A stretch of DNA of 64,000 nucleotides from Alteripontixanthobacter maritimus (GCF_003340475.1 NZ_QBKA01000002.1:2055501-2119500), one strand, 5' to 3'. Counted from the stretch's first letter, positions 9,085-18,435 are shown. Program-made: numbers and translations. The notes: generated by a model not told the origin, from the sequence alone.

Positions 9085-10401
9085 ATGCGACTATCGAAAT
9101 ACGTGTTGCCCTTGCTCCGCGAGGACTCGAGCGAGGCGCAGATTGCCAGCCACCAGCTGATGCTGCGTGCCGGACTCGTCAGACAGGTCGCTGCAGGCAT
9201 TTATGCCTGGATGCCGCTGGGGCTTCGCGTGCTCGACAAGATTGCCGGAATCGTGCGCGAGGAACAAGACCGCGCTGGCGCCATCGAGATGCTGATGCCC
9301 ACCATCCAGCCCGCCGAATTGTGGCGGGAATCCGGGCGTTACGGAGCCTATGGTCCGGAAATGCTGCGGATCAAGGATCGGCACGACCGCGATCTGCTGT
9401 TCGGACCGACAGCCGAGGAAGTCGTCACCTCTTTGATGCGCAGTTCGATGAACAGTTACCGCGACCTGCCGCGCACATTGTACAATGTCCAGTGGAAGTT
9501 CCGCGACGAAATCCGCCCCCGGTTCGGCGTCATGCGCGGGCGCGAGTTCCTGATGAAGGATGCCTATTCCTTCGATCTCGACAACGCATCGGCCCGCCAG
9601 AGCTACAACCGGATGTATGTGGCCTATCTGCGCACCTATGCGCGGATGGGTTTGCACGCGATTCCCGTAAAAGCCGATCCCGGTCCGATTGGCGGGGACA
9701 TGAGCCACGAGTTCATCGTTCTGGCAGGCAATGGCGAAAGTGACGTATTCTATCACCGCGAATGGGATGCGAACGCTAAATATGAGTTGCCCGATGCCAC
9801 TGACGATAGCGCTATCGATGCCTTCGTGGCGGAGCGTACCAGCCATTACGCTGCGACCGACGAAATGCGCGACGAAAGCCGCGAAGCCGAACTGGCCGAC
9901 CAGATACGGACAGCGCGCGGGATCGAGGTCGGCCATATCTTCAACTTCGGTACCAAATATTCAGAATCTATGGGCCTCAAGGTGCAGGCGAGAGATGGCG
10001 GGCTGGTTGCGCCGCAAATGGGCAGTTACGGCGTGGGCATCTCCCGCCTTGTCGGAGCGATCATCGAGGCCTCGCATGACGATGCCGGGATCGTCTGGCC
10101 GGAAGCGGTGGCTCCTTTCAGAGTGGGCATCATCAATATTCGCGCCAACGACGAAGCCAGCGCGGCGGTTGCGGACAAGCTCTACCGCCAGCTGACCGAC
10201 GCCGGCATCGAAGTGCTGTATGACGATCGCGACGATCGCGGCGGAGCGAAATTTGCCGCGATGGATTTGATCGGCCTGCCCTGGCAGGTCGTCATCGGAC
10301 CCAAGGGCGTCGAGCGCGGCACGTTCGAACTGAAATGCCGCGCCACGGGCAAGCGGGAAGACCTGTCATACGATGAACTGATTGCGCGCTTCACCGGCTG
10401 A
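9085..10401 (+). CDS. proS: Prolyl-tRNA synthetase (short alphaproteobacterial form)
   Basis: The 438-residue class II aminoacyl-tRNA synthetase charges tRNA-Pro with proline. Motif 1 is around residues 48-80 ([27 protein letters not shown] is too long to quote beyond its start). Motif 2 is in [19 protein letters not shown], and motif 3 is in [16 protein letters not shown]. An anticodon-binding domain occupies the last 100 residues. It lacks the roughly 180-residue editing insertion, as is usual in alphaproteobacteria. The ATG at 9085 has only a weak purine stretch before it. Confidence 0.96.
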   Translation: MRLSKYVLPLLREDSSEAQIASHQLMLRAGLVRQVAAGIYAWMPLGLRVLDKIAGIVREEQDRAGAIEMLMPTIQPAELWRESGRYGAYGPEMLRIKDRHDRDLLFGPTAEEVVTSLMRSSMNSYRDLPRTLYNVQWKFRDEIRPRFGVMRGREFLMKDAYSFDLDNASARQSYNRMYVAYLRTYARMGLHAIPVKADPGPIGGDMSHEFIVLAGNGESDVFYHREWDANAKYELPDATDDSAIDAFVAERTSHYAATDEMRDESREAELADQIRTARGIEVGHIFNFGTKYSESMGLKVQARDGGLVAPQMGSYGVGISRLVGAIIEASHDDAGIVWPEAVAPFRVGIINIRANDEASAAVADKLYRQLTDAGIEVLYDDRDDRGGAKFAAMDLIGLPWQVVIGPKGVERGTFELKCRATGKREDLSYDELIARFTG

Positions 10402-10550
10402 CCGTGCTGAGCAATGTCGCTTCTGACAATATCCATTCTCTGGCAGCAACACCGAAACAGTGCCCAAGCGGTCGGAGTAGCTTGCGCATAACGTTTGATA
10501 GCTATCCCTTACGGTTCGCAACCTTCCATCCAATATGGCGTTGCAGCTTC

Positions 10551-11321
10551 ATGAGGGGACAGACCATCACCAGCCTGCCGAATGCCGAAAGTGTAGCCGA
10601 ACAGGCAGATGATGCGGTGTTGGCGCGTGCTTTCGAGGATCACGTGCGCGATGCGGAGTTCCCATGCGTGGGCGCGAAATCGGCGCTGGCACGGGGAACC
10701 CTGCAAACGGTCGTCTGTCACGATCTGACCAGCGGGTGGGACGATCTGCGCATTCATCGTGAATTGCTGAACTGGTCCAGCGACTATGCGGACGAACTGA
10801 AGGATGCGGAAGAATTTGCCGAAACATCGGGCCGCCCGATGACCCCGCCGCAATTTCGCTCGCTCGCTTTCATTTTCCGGAATGCACCCGCAATGCAGGA
10901 AGCCGAGTTCGAGAAGCATTTGTGGACCCGGCTCCAGTCGCTTGCCGACAAGGATGTTTGGCTGGAGCAGGATTACGACGATACCGTCAGCCCCGATCCC
11001 GACGATCCGCACTTCGGCCTGAGTTTCGGTGGGCAGGCCTATTTCGTGGTCGGAATGCATGCCGCCGCCTCGCGCCCTGCACGGCGGTTCCAGCGTCCGG
11101 TGCTTGTGTTCAACCTGCACGACCAGTTCGAACAGCTGCGCACTATGGGCCGCTACGAACGGCTCCGCTCTGCCATTCTCGACCGCGATGTGGCACTGGC
11201 CGGCGATGTGAACCCGATGCTGGCGCGCCACGGTGAACGTAGCGAAGCGGCGCAGTATAGTGGCCGCAAGGTCGGCGGCGAATGGCAATGCCCGTTTTCC
11301 GATAAGCGCGCCGATACATGA
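10551..11321 (+). CDS. YqcI/YcgG family protein, GntA-like heme N-hydroxylase candidate
   Basis: The protein of about 256 residues has the features of the YqcI/YcgG family. These include the FPCVGAKSA segment near the N-terminus, DWxxxP-like aromatic segments, and HPHFGLSFGGQAYFVVGMH-like and RFQRPVLVFNLHDQFEQL segments. One studied member is GntA, the heme-dependent N-hydroxylase of guanitoxin biosynthesis, which acts on a guanidino amino acid. The frame is open 49 codons further upstream, but that part reads as non-coding, so the ATG at 10551 is preferred; its ribosome site is weak. The stop overlaps the start of the next gene (ATGA), so the two are probably co-translated. Confidence 0.78.
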   Translation: MRGQTITSLPNAESVAEQADDAVLARAFEDHVRDAEFPCVGAKSALARGTLQTVVCHDLTSGWDDLRIHRELLNWSSDYADELKDAEEFAETSGRPMTPPQFRSLAFIFRNAPAMQEAEFEKHLWTRLQSLADKDVWLEQDYDDTVSPDPDDPHFGLSFGGQAYFVVGMHAAASRPARRFQRPVLVFNLHDQFEQLRTMGRYERLRSAILDRDVALAGDVNPMLARHGERSEAAQYSGRKVGGEWQCPFSDKRADT

Positions 11322-11923
11322 ACGACACAACGAGCATCCCGCCGCGCAGCGGGGCGGCTTTCACGCTTGCCAAGGGTGAGTTGCTGACTGTCATCGATCC
11401 GGAAGGCATGCAGGTGTCCGATATGCTTGCTTACGGGAAAGACGACGTGCGCGAGGTGATCTCGAACGGGCGCACCTTCGATTACGAGGAAACGATATCG
11501 CTTACTAAGGGCAATGTGCTGTGGTCCAACCGTTCGCGTAAGATGCTGGCCATCATCGAGGATACCGTCGGTCGGCACGATTTTCTGCTTACCCCCTGCA
11601 GCACAGACACGTTCCGCCATTTTTATCCCGACAAGCCTGTCCATCGCGGCTGCTTCGGCAATCTGGCAGAAGCACTGGCGCCTTACGGCATCGAGGCGGA
11701 TGCAATCCCGTGCGCATTCAACATTTTCATGAACGTTCCGGTTAATGGCAAGACCGGGCAGCTGGAAGTCCTCCCGCCTAGTAGTAAGCCTGGGGACTAC
11801 ATTACGATGCGGGCGGAGATGGATCTTGTGGTGGGGCTGACTGCCTGTTCCGCCTACGCGTCCAACGGCGGCAGCTTCCGCCCGATCGATTATCGGATCA
11901 CCAGGGACGGTGCAGCTACCTAA
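11318..11923 (+). CDS. DUF1989 / urea-carboxylase-associated family protein
   Basis: The 201-residue protein matches the DUF1989 (urea carboxylase associated) family. Visible features are an opening 'IPPRSGAAFTLAKGELLTVIDPEG', the 'DFLLTPCSTDTFRHFYPD' segment with a Cys, 'HRGCFGNLAEALAPYG', and a C-terminal 'DLVVGLTACSAY' with a conserved Cys. Members include carboxyguanidine deiminases of guanidine breakdown; others are uncharacterised. Its ATG lies inside the stop of the GntA-like gene, so the pair may modify or degrade a guanidino compound. That link is inference. Confidence 0.8.
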   Translation: MNDTTSIPPRSGAAFTLAKGELLTVIDPEGMQVSDMLAYGKDDVREVISNGRTFDYEETISLTKGNVLWSNRSRKMLAIIEDTVGRHDFLLTPCSTDTFRHFYPDKPVHRGCFGNLAEALAPYGIEADAIPCAFNIFMNVPVNGKTGQLEVLPPSSKPGDYITMRAEMDLVVGLTACSAYASNGGSFRPIDYRITRDGAAT

Positions 11924-11924
11924 A

Positions 11925-12089
11925 TTATAGCTTCGCCGCTTTCTCCGCCAACCTCGCCAGCGCGTGTTCCAGGTCCCCGGCGAACCGGTCGATCTGCTCA
12001 GGTAGATACTGGGCAACGCCTTCTAGATTAACGAACTGATTATCCGGATTGGCACCGCCCTCCCCGCGATCCAGACGCCTGAAGCGCAT
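11925..12089 (-). CDS. Small hypothetical protein (54 aa)
   Basis: The reading frame is preferred from the ATG at 12089, giving MRFRRLDRGEGGANPDNQFVN followed by an amphipathic helix (QIDRFAGDLEHALARLAEKAAKL region) rich in Ala, Leu and charged residues. It ends two bases after the DUF1989 stop on the opposite strand. A Pho-box-like repeat oriented toward it lies 43-60 bases upstream, which is the main reason to keep it. The family is not recognised. Confidence 0.45.
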   Translation of the reverse strand: MRFRRLDRGEGGANPDNQFVNLEGVAQYLPEQIDRFAGDLEHALARLAEKAAKL

Positions 12090-12131
12090 GTTGTGATACC
12101 CTCTCGACCATCGGAGAGTTGAACAACCTCT

Positions 12132-12149
12132 ATGACAATCAAATGACAC
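12132..12149 (-). promoter_or_regulatory. Pho-box-like direct repeat
   Basis: On the minus strand it reads GTGTCAT-TTGA-TTGTCAT, two 7-base units 11 bases apart, the layout of the PhoB recognition site (CTGTCAT, 4 bases, CTGTCAT). It faces the 54-residue small gene. Confidence 0.45.
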
Positions 12150-12232
12150 CAATACTTCCCACAGTTTTAACCCAACGCTGTAACAAAACAGATTTATTTG
12201 TAATATTGCGTCAATAAAAGTAATAATTTCGA

Positions 12233-12250
12233 CTGAAAGAAAACTGTCAC
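12233..12250 (+). promoter_or_regulatory. Pho-box-like direct repeat before lipoprotein gene
   Basis: It reads CTGAAAG-AAAA-CTGTCAC, 11-base spacing, with a good second half and a weak first half. It lies 74 bases upstream of the lipoprotein ATG, a reasonable promoter distance. Fairly AT-rich sequence (12170-12245) surrounds it. Confidence 0.4.
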
Positions 12251-12323
12251 AGCAATGCCCTAGTCAACTGATCGAGCGATGACGAATCGCCGTTGTTTCG
12301 ACGCAATCGAGGGGCATTTCGCC

Positions 12324-13886
12324 ATGAAAACTTCCTATCGTGTACTGTTTATGGGCTGTAGTGCGCTGGCGTTGGCCGGGTGTGGTCCAGACGAAATCTC
12401 CTCACCTGGGACAGGCGGTGACGTCATAATCAATAATCCTGCACCAACACCTGCACCAACCCCAACGCCTACACCGACTCAGACGGTATCGGCTGCGAGC
12501 GGGTGTCCCACCATCAGCGATGCGCAGGGCCTGACCGACGAAGGCACGATCAGCGGTCCGACCGGCCAATACCGCATCTGTGCAATGCCGGCGCGGTTCA
12601 ACACATCTTCCACACTGCCTTACATCGAAGGCCTGCTGTACCGGATGCCCGGCCGCGTCGATGTCGGTACCGATGGTGGTCCGACCGCATCGGCGGCGGA
12701 CACCAATGTTACTCTTTCCATCGAACCAGGTGCGATGGTTTACGCCAGCGGCGCCGCCTTTTTGATGGTCAATCGCGGCAACCAGATCGATGCAGAAGGA
12801 ACCGCCGAGCGACCGATCATTTTCACCAGCCGTGACAACGTGCTGGGGCTGAATTCGGACAGCTCGTCCGGCCAATGGGGCGGCGTCGTGTTGGGCGGCC
12901 GTGCGCCGGTCACCGATTGTATCGCGCCGGGCGCAACGCCTGGTACCACTGGATGTGAACGCCAGGTCGAAGGTGCGGCGCAGCCGGCGCTGTTCGGCGG
13001 CGCCACACCGGGTGACAGCTCGGGTTCCATGAAGTTCGTCCAGATCAGATATTCCGGCTTCGTCCTGTCCGGAGACAACGAGCTGCAATCGCTTACAACC
13101 GGCGGCTCCGGTTCCGGGACCGTGCTGGAAAATATCATGAGCTACAACAGCTCGGATGACGGCGTTGAATTCTTCGGTGGCCGCGTGAATGTCAAACGGC
13201 TGATCGTGGTCGGCGCGGAAGACGACTCCATCGATACGGATACCGGAGTGAAAGCCAATCTGCAGCAGGTTATCGCTATTCAGCGGCAGGGCGCAGGCGA
13301 TACGATTATCGAGGCCGACTCCACCAACGGCCTGGAAGAACAGACACCGCGTCAGAACACGATTATATCGAATGCCGTGTTCCAGCACCGCAATGCCAGC
13401 GCGTCGCAGGCAATCCGCATTCGCGGGGCGGCCGACTATACGATCGCCAATACCGTGGTCGTTGCCGATAGCGGGGTGCCCTGCATCCGGGTGGACCAGC
13501 CCGAAACGCTCCGCGCTGCGGGTGCAGGCGCGGATGAGGCAGGCCCCGTACGCTTCGAATCGACCGTGCTCGACTGCGCATCGGCATTCCGGGATGGAAG
13601 CGGCGGCGTAACCGCCGCGCAGGTTCAGGCGCGCTTCGATGCCGGATCGAACAATATTGCCGACTTCATCAACACCCTCGGGATGCTGTTCATCAATGGC
13701 AGCAACGAAAGCGGCGCCAGCGCGTTCAATGCCACCTCTCTCGGCTCGTTCTTCGAGAACCTCGCTTATGTGGGCGCGGTGCGTGACGAGAACGATGGCT
13801 GGTTCACGCAATGGACCTGCAATTCCTCTGCGGTGTCGTTCGGTAACGACAATACCGGCAATTGCGCCTCCCTACCGATCTATTGA
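12324..13886 (+). CDS. Outer-membrane or surface lipoprotein, beta-helix type
   Basis: The start at 12324 has an AGGGG ribosome site and gives a lipoprotein signal (MKTSYRVLFMGCSALALAGC) with lipobox LAGC. Next comes a Pro/Thr linker of repeated PTPAPTP units, then about 450 residues rich in Gly, Ser and Asn. Motifs such as GQWGGVVLGGRAPV and 'MKFVQIRYSG...GSGSGTVLENIMSYNSSDDGVEFFGG' are characteristic of right-handed parallel beta-helix proteins. It is probably anchored in the outer membrane. It lies 105 bases before a TonB receptor gene and is likely co-expressed, possibly as its partner. Binding specificity is unknown; the Pho-like boxes suggest a phosphorus source. Confidence 0.8.
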   Translation: MKTSYRVLFMGCSALALAGCGPDEISSPGTGGDVIINNPAPTPAPTPTPTPTQTVSAASGCPTISDAQGLTDEGTISGPTGQYRICAMPARFNTSSTLPYIEGLLYRMPGRVDVGTDGGPTASAADTNVTLSIEPGAMVYASGAAFLMVNRGNQIDAEGTAERPIIFTSRDNVLGLNSDSSSGQWGGVVLGGRAPVTDCIAPGATPGTTGCERQVEGAAQPALFGGATPGDSSGSMKFVQIRYSGFVLSGDNELQSLTTGGSGSGTVLENIMSYNSSDDGVEFFGGRVNVKRLIVVGAEDDSIDTDTGVKANLQQVIAIQRQGAGDTIIEADSTNGLEEQTPRQNTIISNAVFQHRNASASQAIRIRGAADYTIANTVVVADSGVPCIRVDQPETLRAAGAGADEAGPVRFESTVLDCASAFRDGSGGVTAAQVQARFDAGSNNIADFINTLGMLFINGSNESGASAFNATSLGSFFENLAYVGAVRDENDGWFTQWTCNSSAVSFGNDNTGNCASLPIY

Positions 13887-13898
13887 TCGGATCGCAGA

Positions 13899-13930
13899 CC
13901 GGGCGTGGCGGGGATGCCTACCGCGCCCGG
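13899..13930 (+). terminator. Intra-operon hairpin, possible attenuator
   Basis: Arms CCGGGCG and CGCCCGG (7 bases, perfect) lie between the lipoprotein and receptor genes and are followed by a short ATTTTC. It could lower expression of the receptor relative to the lipoprotein or protect the upstream message. Confidence 0.4.
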
Positions 13931-13991
13931 ACCGATTTTCGGGACATTTGCGTCCTGCTTCTGAAGCAATTTTTGAAGGGGTCATCCCGAC

Positions 13992-16748
13992 ATGTCCACC
14001 GCGGCACAGACAATCGGCAAGCGTATGACACGCGTCCTGTTCCTCACCTCCGCGCTCACTATTCCGGCAGCGTCATTCGCACAGGATGTGAACGCGGTCC
14101 CGGTCGGCGATGACGAAGAGGAATTTGGCGAGGTCGCACCAGCGGACGGTCAGCAGGACCTTATTCCTCCCCCCGATGCGCAGGATGGCAATGTGCCAGA
14201 CGCGGAGGGGCAGGACGTGGATGAGCAGGACGTGGGCGATCCCGACATATCCGTGCCGGGCGGTGGAACCATCGTCGTTACCGCACGCCGCAACCGCGAC
14301 GTGACGCGCAGTTCCACACAGGTCGTTTCCGTCCTGTCCGCCACCGAAATCGCGCGCACCGGCGAAGGCGATATCGCGGGCGCGCTGAGCCGAGTCACCG
14401 GCCTTTCGACCGGCGGCAACGGGCTCGTCTTCGTGCGCGGCCTGGGCGATCGGTATTCGCTGGCCCTGCTTAACGGCTTGCCATTGCCCAGCCCCCAACC
14501 GCTAAGTCGGGTGGTTCCGCTCGACATATTCCCCACCAGCATCATCGCATCCAGCCTGGTGCAAAAAACCTACTCCGCGAATTTTCCCGGCGAGTTCGGC
14601 GGTGGCGTAATCAACCTGACCACCCGTGCCGTCCCCGAAGAAGGCTTCCTGAAGATCGGCGGCGGGATCAGCGGTGACACGCAAACCACCGGGCAGCAGG
14701 GTTTCGCGTTTTTTGGATCGGATCTCGACTGGCTTGGTTTCGACGATGGAACGCGCGACACACCGCCCAGCCTGCAGACATTTTTCGACAGCGGAGCGCG
14801 CCTGTCGGATATCGGCGTCGATCAGCAGGCTATCGCACGGGAACTGGGCAATCCGAATCTAGTCCTGACGCAGAGGCTGGACGGGGTTCCCGCCAACTTC
14901 AGCGGTTCGATCACCGGGGGCACGTCATTCGATGTATTTGGCGATGGCCGGTTCGGCGTGATCGCCACCGCATCGATCAGCAATAGCTGGCGCAACCGGG
15001 TCATCACCTCGCAAAGCGCGGTCAATGCGGACCTCGATCTCGACACCGATTTCCGCGATTTCACTACCGACAATCGCGTCGTGGTGAACGGCCTGCTCGG
15101 TTTCGGCCTGGAGATCGGTGAACACCAGTTCCGCTTCACCAATCTCTACATCCGCGACACGCTTAAACAGGCGCAACTGTCGTTCGGTGACGATTTCCAG
15201 TCAGGGTTTTCGCAGCAGATCCAGAATACCGGCTGGTTCGAGCGTCAACTGCTCGACACGCAGTTCGTCGGTGAGCTGGAATTCGGGCGGCTCGGCGTCG
15301 ATATACGGGCCGGTTACGCGCAGACCCAGCGCGAGGCGCCTTTCGAATACACATTCCAGTATGTCCGCACCAACGAGCCCAACGATCCTTTCGGCGAAGT
15401 CTTCGTCAACGTACTGGACCGGCAGCGCGGCTTCGCATCGGTTGCCTTTTCGCAGCTGCGCGAAGATCTCTATTATGGCGGGATCGATGTCAGTTACCCG
15501 GTGACGGACTGGCTGGCGGCGACTGTCGGTTATGCCTACACCGATACCGACCGGCGGTCCGAACGGCGCGAGTTCTTCTTCGACGCCGACACCGGCTTTC
15601 CCGACGGCGTGGGGCTGTTCCGGCCCGATTTCCTGCTGGGCGATGCCGTCATAGATTTCTTTGATATCGGGCTTATCGAAACAACCCAGTCCGACCCCGC
15701 CTTCGCCGCTGCGCTGGATATTCACGCAGGTTACGGCAAATTGCAGATCGCCCCGGTCGATACAGTGACCATCGATTTGGGGGTGCGATATGAAACTGCC
15801 GATCAAACCGTCAATCCGATCAATGTGTTCGACATCGATTTGGGATCAAGCGCGTTGACCGCGCTGTCGAACGATTATTTCCTTCCCGCTGCGACCGTCA
15901 CTTTCGAGGCGAGCGACCGGCTGCAATTGCGCGTCGCTGCGTCCAAAACCATCGCCCGCCCGCAATTTCGCGAACTGGTATTCCAGACCTATTTCGATCC
16001 GGAAACGAACCGGCAATTCAACGGCAACCCATTCCTGACCGATAGTGAATTGTTCAACGCCGAAATGCGACTGGAATACTATCTGGAACGAGACAAGAAA
16101 TTGTCCATTGCCGGTTTTTACAAGGAAATCGACAGCCCGATAGAGGCGTTCTCCAGCTTTTCCGACAATGAACAGGTGACGAGCTTCGCCAACGCACCAA
16201 GCGCAAATTTGTATGGCGCAGAAGTGGATGTGCAGGCCAGTTTCGACCTGGACACCCTGGGCGGCTGGTTCGCGACCAAGCAGGCGGTCGTGTCCGCGAA
16301 TTACACTTATACTCAGTCGGAAATCTCCGTTGCGGACGAAGACACGACCAATGTCTTTCCTGGCGGCACGCGGCCGGCATCAGACTTCTTCCGCGACGGC
16401 GCTGCATTGACCGGGCAATCCGACCATCTCGCCAATCTGCAGCTGGGGTTCGAAGATCTGGACCGGCTGCAGCAGCTGACCCTGCTGCTATCCTATGGCA
16501 GCAAGCGGGTGACGAGCCGCGGGACGAACGCCTTGCCGGATATTGTCGAGGAGCCCGGCCTGCAGGTCGATCTGGTCGGCCGCCAACTGGCCACGCTCTT
16601 CGGTCGGGAGTTCGAAGTGAAGGCGGAAATACGCAACATTTTCGGCCGGGATTTTGAGGAATTTCAGTCCAACGGTACCGATCGTATCGAGATCAACAGC
16701 TACGAACGCGGCACTGCATTTTCATTAAGTGTATCTGCCGAATTTTGA
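13992..16748 (+). CDS. TonB-dependent outer-membrane receptor
   Basis: The 918-residue protein has a signal sequence ending around SFAQ (residue 30), a long acidic linker, and the TonB-box-like segment TIVVTARRN. A plug domain follows (FVRGLGDRYSLALLNGLPLP and GEFGGGVINLTTRAVPEEG), then a beta-barrel ending in a terminal Phe (FSLSVSAEF). It would import a ligand across the outer membrane using TonB energy. It follows the beta-helix lipoprotein gene and converges on a PhoB-like regulator gene, so phosphate-starvation control is plausible. The AAGGGG ribosome site is 10 bases from the ATG. Confidence 0.92.
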   Translation: MSTAAQTIGKRMTRVLFLTSALTIPAASFAQDVNAVPVGDDEEEFGEVAPADGQQDLIPPPDAQDGNVPDAEGQDVDEQDVGDPDISVPGGGTIVVTARRNRDVTRSSTQVVSVLSATEIARTGEGDIAGALSRVTGLSTGGNGLVFVRGLGDRYSLALLNGLPLPSPQPLSRVVPLDIFPTSIIASSLVQKTYSANFPGEFGGGVINLTTRAVPEEGFLKIGGGISGDTQTTGQQGFAFFGSDLDWLGFDDGTRDTPPSLQTFFDSGARLSDIGVDQQAIARELGNPNLVLTQRLDGVPANFSGSITGGTSFDVFGDGRFGVIATASISNSWRNRVITSQSAVNADLDLDTDFRDFTTDNRVVVNGLLGFGLEIGEHQFRFTNLYIRDTLKQAQLSFGDDFQSGFSQQIQNTGWFERQLLDTQFVGELEFGRLGVDIRAGYAQTQREAPFEYTFQYVRTNEPNDPFGEVFVNVLDRQRGFASVAFSQLREDLYYGGIDVSYPVTDWLAATVGYAYTDTDRRSERREFFFDADTGFPDGVGLFRPDFLLGDAVIDFFDIGLIETTQSDPAFAAALDIHAGYGKLQIAPVDTVTIDLGVRYETADQTVNPINVFDIDLGSSALTALSNDYFLPAATVTFEASDRLQLRVAASKTIARPQFRELVFQTYFDPETNRQFNGNPFLTDSELFNAEMRLEYYLERDKKLSIAGFYKEIDSPIEAFSSFSDNEQVTSFANAPSANLYGAEVDVQASFDLDTLGGWFATKQAVVSANYTYTQSEISVADEDTTNVFPGGTRPASDFFRDGAALTGQSDHLANLQLGFEDLDRLQQLTLLLSYGSKRVTSRGTNALPDIVEEPGLQVDLVGRQLATLFGREFEVKAEIRNIFGRDFEEFQSNGTDRIEINSYERGTAFSLSVSAEF

Positions 16749-16773
16749 TAATTGAACGCTGTTGAAGCTGGAT

Positions 16774-16804
16774 CGGCTGCAGTTCGCGCGGCCGTTTTTC
16801 TTTT
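16774..16804 (+). terminator. Rho-independent terminator
   Basis: Stem CGGCTGC / GCGGCCG (one G-U pair) with a 7-base loop is followed by TTTTTCTTTT. It ends the lipoprotein-receptor operon. Confidence 0.8.
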
Positions 16805-16817
16805 AACACCAACTAGG

Positions 16818-17495
16818 TCAGCCGATCCGCAGATCGAGCACATACCCGCGCGAACGGACCGTGCGTAAAATCGCTCCTGCCCCGACCTTGCGTAATTCCT
16901 TGCGAATGCGGCTGATGGCCACATCGACACTGCGCGCATCCAGTTCCTGGCCCGCCACATTGATGGAGGCCAGTATTTCCTCCCGGGTCAGGAGCCGGTT
17001 GGCGTTCTCGATGAAATATTTCATCAGTCTGAGGAGCGTCGGGCTGAGAAATAGCGGCTCGTCTTTCCAGAACGCAATCGAAGTCTGTTCGTCGAGCGAC
17101 AGGTGGCCAATAGCCAACCGGTCGCCTTCATCCGTCATGGCCTGCCCGCTGATGGCGGCGATCTGAGCGGTGATAACGTCGAGGGTCAACGGTTCGATCA
17201 GGTAGTTATCTGCCCCGGCATCGATGGCGCGACGGCGATCTTCCAGCCGATCACGTTCCAGCATGAGGGTAATGCGCGTCTGATCCGCCGAGCGAATGGC
17301 ACGAAGACGATGGCAGAGTTCAAGGCCGGAAATTTCAGGCATGATCCAATCGATATAGACCCATACAGACTGGCTTTTCAGCGAATCCAGACCGTCAATA
17401 TCCAGCCGTTCGAATTCATAGACCATACCGCCCGATAATATCGTCGGGGCGTCATCCATGAAGTCGCGCGTCGAAAGTATCCTGATCGTGTGCAT
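16818..17495 (-). CDS. Atypical PhoB/OmpR-type response regulator
   Basis: The 225-residue protein (start at 17495 behind GAGGA) has an N-terminal receiver fold of about 115 residues and a C-terminal OmpR/PhoB winged helix (LSPTLLRLMKYFIENAN, SVDVAISRIRKELRK, ILRTVRSRGYVL). The candidate phospho-acceptor is the Asp in VYIDWIMPE. The paired acidic residues expected after the first strand are missing (TIRILSTRDF). The switch Thr appears as Glu (LMLERD), and the invariant Lys of the KP motif appears as Glu (YLIEPL). It therefore looks like an atypical receiver that may not need phosphorylation. A Pho-box-like repeat overlaps its own promoter region. Confidence 0.85.
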   Translation of the reverse strand: MHTIRILSTRDFMDDAPTILSGGMVYEFERLDIDGLDSLKSQSVWVYIDWIMPEISGLELCHRLRAIRSADQTRITLMLERDRLEDRRRAIDAGADNYLIEPLTLDVITAQIAAISGQAMTDEGDRLAIGHLSLDEQTSIAFWKDEPLFLSPTLLRLMKYFIENANRLLTREEILASINVAGQELDARSVDVAISRIRKELRKVGAGAILRTVRSRGYVLDLRIG

Positions 17496-17521
17496 CAGCT
17501 CAAATTCCTCGAGCATGATAT

Positions 17522-17539
17522 GCGACAGCGTTGTGACAG
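17522..17539 (-). promoter_or_regulatory. Strong Pho-box-like repeat upstream of the regulator
   Basis: On the minus strand it reads CTGTCAC-AACG-CTGTCGC, two near-identical 7-mers with 4-base spacing, which is the PhoB-box geometry. It lies 27 bases before the regulator ATG, so it may be an activator site with a very short leader or an autoregulatory site. Confidence 0.6.
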
Positions 17540-17723
17540 GCTCGTTACGAAACTTAAACCTTCGTTGCCTTTTTTGGCTCCCTCGACGAAACCTTACGTC
17601 AACATCGACAATGAGTTGCGGAGTGCACTGGCTCTACGTCTGTGCAAGCGATACCCTGCCGAAATTTTCAGACTTTCGTCATCTCAACGATAGATTTTGT
17701 AGCATGCGAAGAGGCATCACCAG

Positions 17724-18068
17724 ATGGCGAACCAATTCACAGCTGAAGTTGACCGCCAGCATAAGGCAATATTGGCTTACCTGAGCCTGGCTCAATCCCT
17801 TTACACCCTGCAGCCGTGCAAATTCTATCTACGACGCCACCCCTTTGCTGTTCTGCCAATGAGTGAGGAGGACCACATCCGCAACATGTGTGAGATGTAT
17901 TTCAATCGCTGCTATGAATTCAAAGAGCGCCTCAAGCGCTGCCGCAATGCGGTGGATGCGACTATAGAAGGTACCATTAACGCAGGCCCTGATGGTGGGC
18001 TACAGCGACAAGGTAGCCCCAGGCTGGAGAGATATAGCCGACAGAGGCTACCGCCGTTCCTCAGCTGA
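17724..18068 (+). CDS. Hypothetical protein, possibly frameshifted remnant
   Basis: A 114-codon frame behind a GAAGAGG ribosome site reads well for about 80 residues (CKFYLRRHPFAVLPMSEEDH, then a Tyr/Arg/Glu-rich helical stretch). It then turns into low-complexity sequence (GLQRQGSPRLERYSRQR) that looks like a shifted frame. A second frame at 17992-18159 begins MVGYSDKVAPGWRDIADRGY and also reads like a real protein for 55 residues. The two together suggest a decayed gene or two gene fragments. Base composition is lower in GC than the neighbouring genes. The family is not recognised. Confidence 0.4.
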   Translation: MANQFTAEVDRQHKAILAYLSLAQSLYTLQPCKFYLRRHPFAVLPMSEEDHIRNMCEMYFNRCYEFKERLKRCRNAVDATIEGTINAGPDGGLQRQGSPRLERYSRQRLPPFLS

Positions 18069-18159
18069 ATGGGTCGCTCGCGTGAAGCGGTGCAGTAAGA
18101 TGGCGGAAACCTATCTGGAAGCCGTCGCGGGGCCGTGCTTAATATATGCCCCTATTTGA

Positions 18160-18435
18160 AGCCTGCGGCTGCAAGAGCATCAGTTACTCCCCCGCGTCAT
18201 CTAAAACGCAGAAAGCCCTGCAGCTCGCGCCGCCAAACCGGCAAAAAACCTTGGTAATTCTGCGGGGTACGTGGTGGACGCACTAGGGATCGAAGCTAGC
18301 ATCCGCTGATTAAAAGTAAGCTGTTCGACGGCAGTTTTTGCCGAATTGTCACCAAGAGAGGCCGGTCAACGAGCGGTCCATAAGCCGACTATTGCGGTAA
18401 ACACGCTCCTTGAAAGCAAGTCCCTATATTGCTAT
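18160..18435. other. Intergenic region without recognisable gene
   Basis: This stretch upstream of the second TonB receptor shows no convincing reading frame on either strand. It may hold further debris of the fragments just upstream. Confidence 0.5.

Noticed and set aside
12402-13811. A 469-codon open frame on the minus strand opposite the lipoprotein gene
   Set aside because: It mirrors the third-position GC pattern of the lipoprotein gene, is Arg/His/Asp-rich, has no ribosome site and resembles no protein family.
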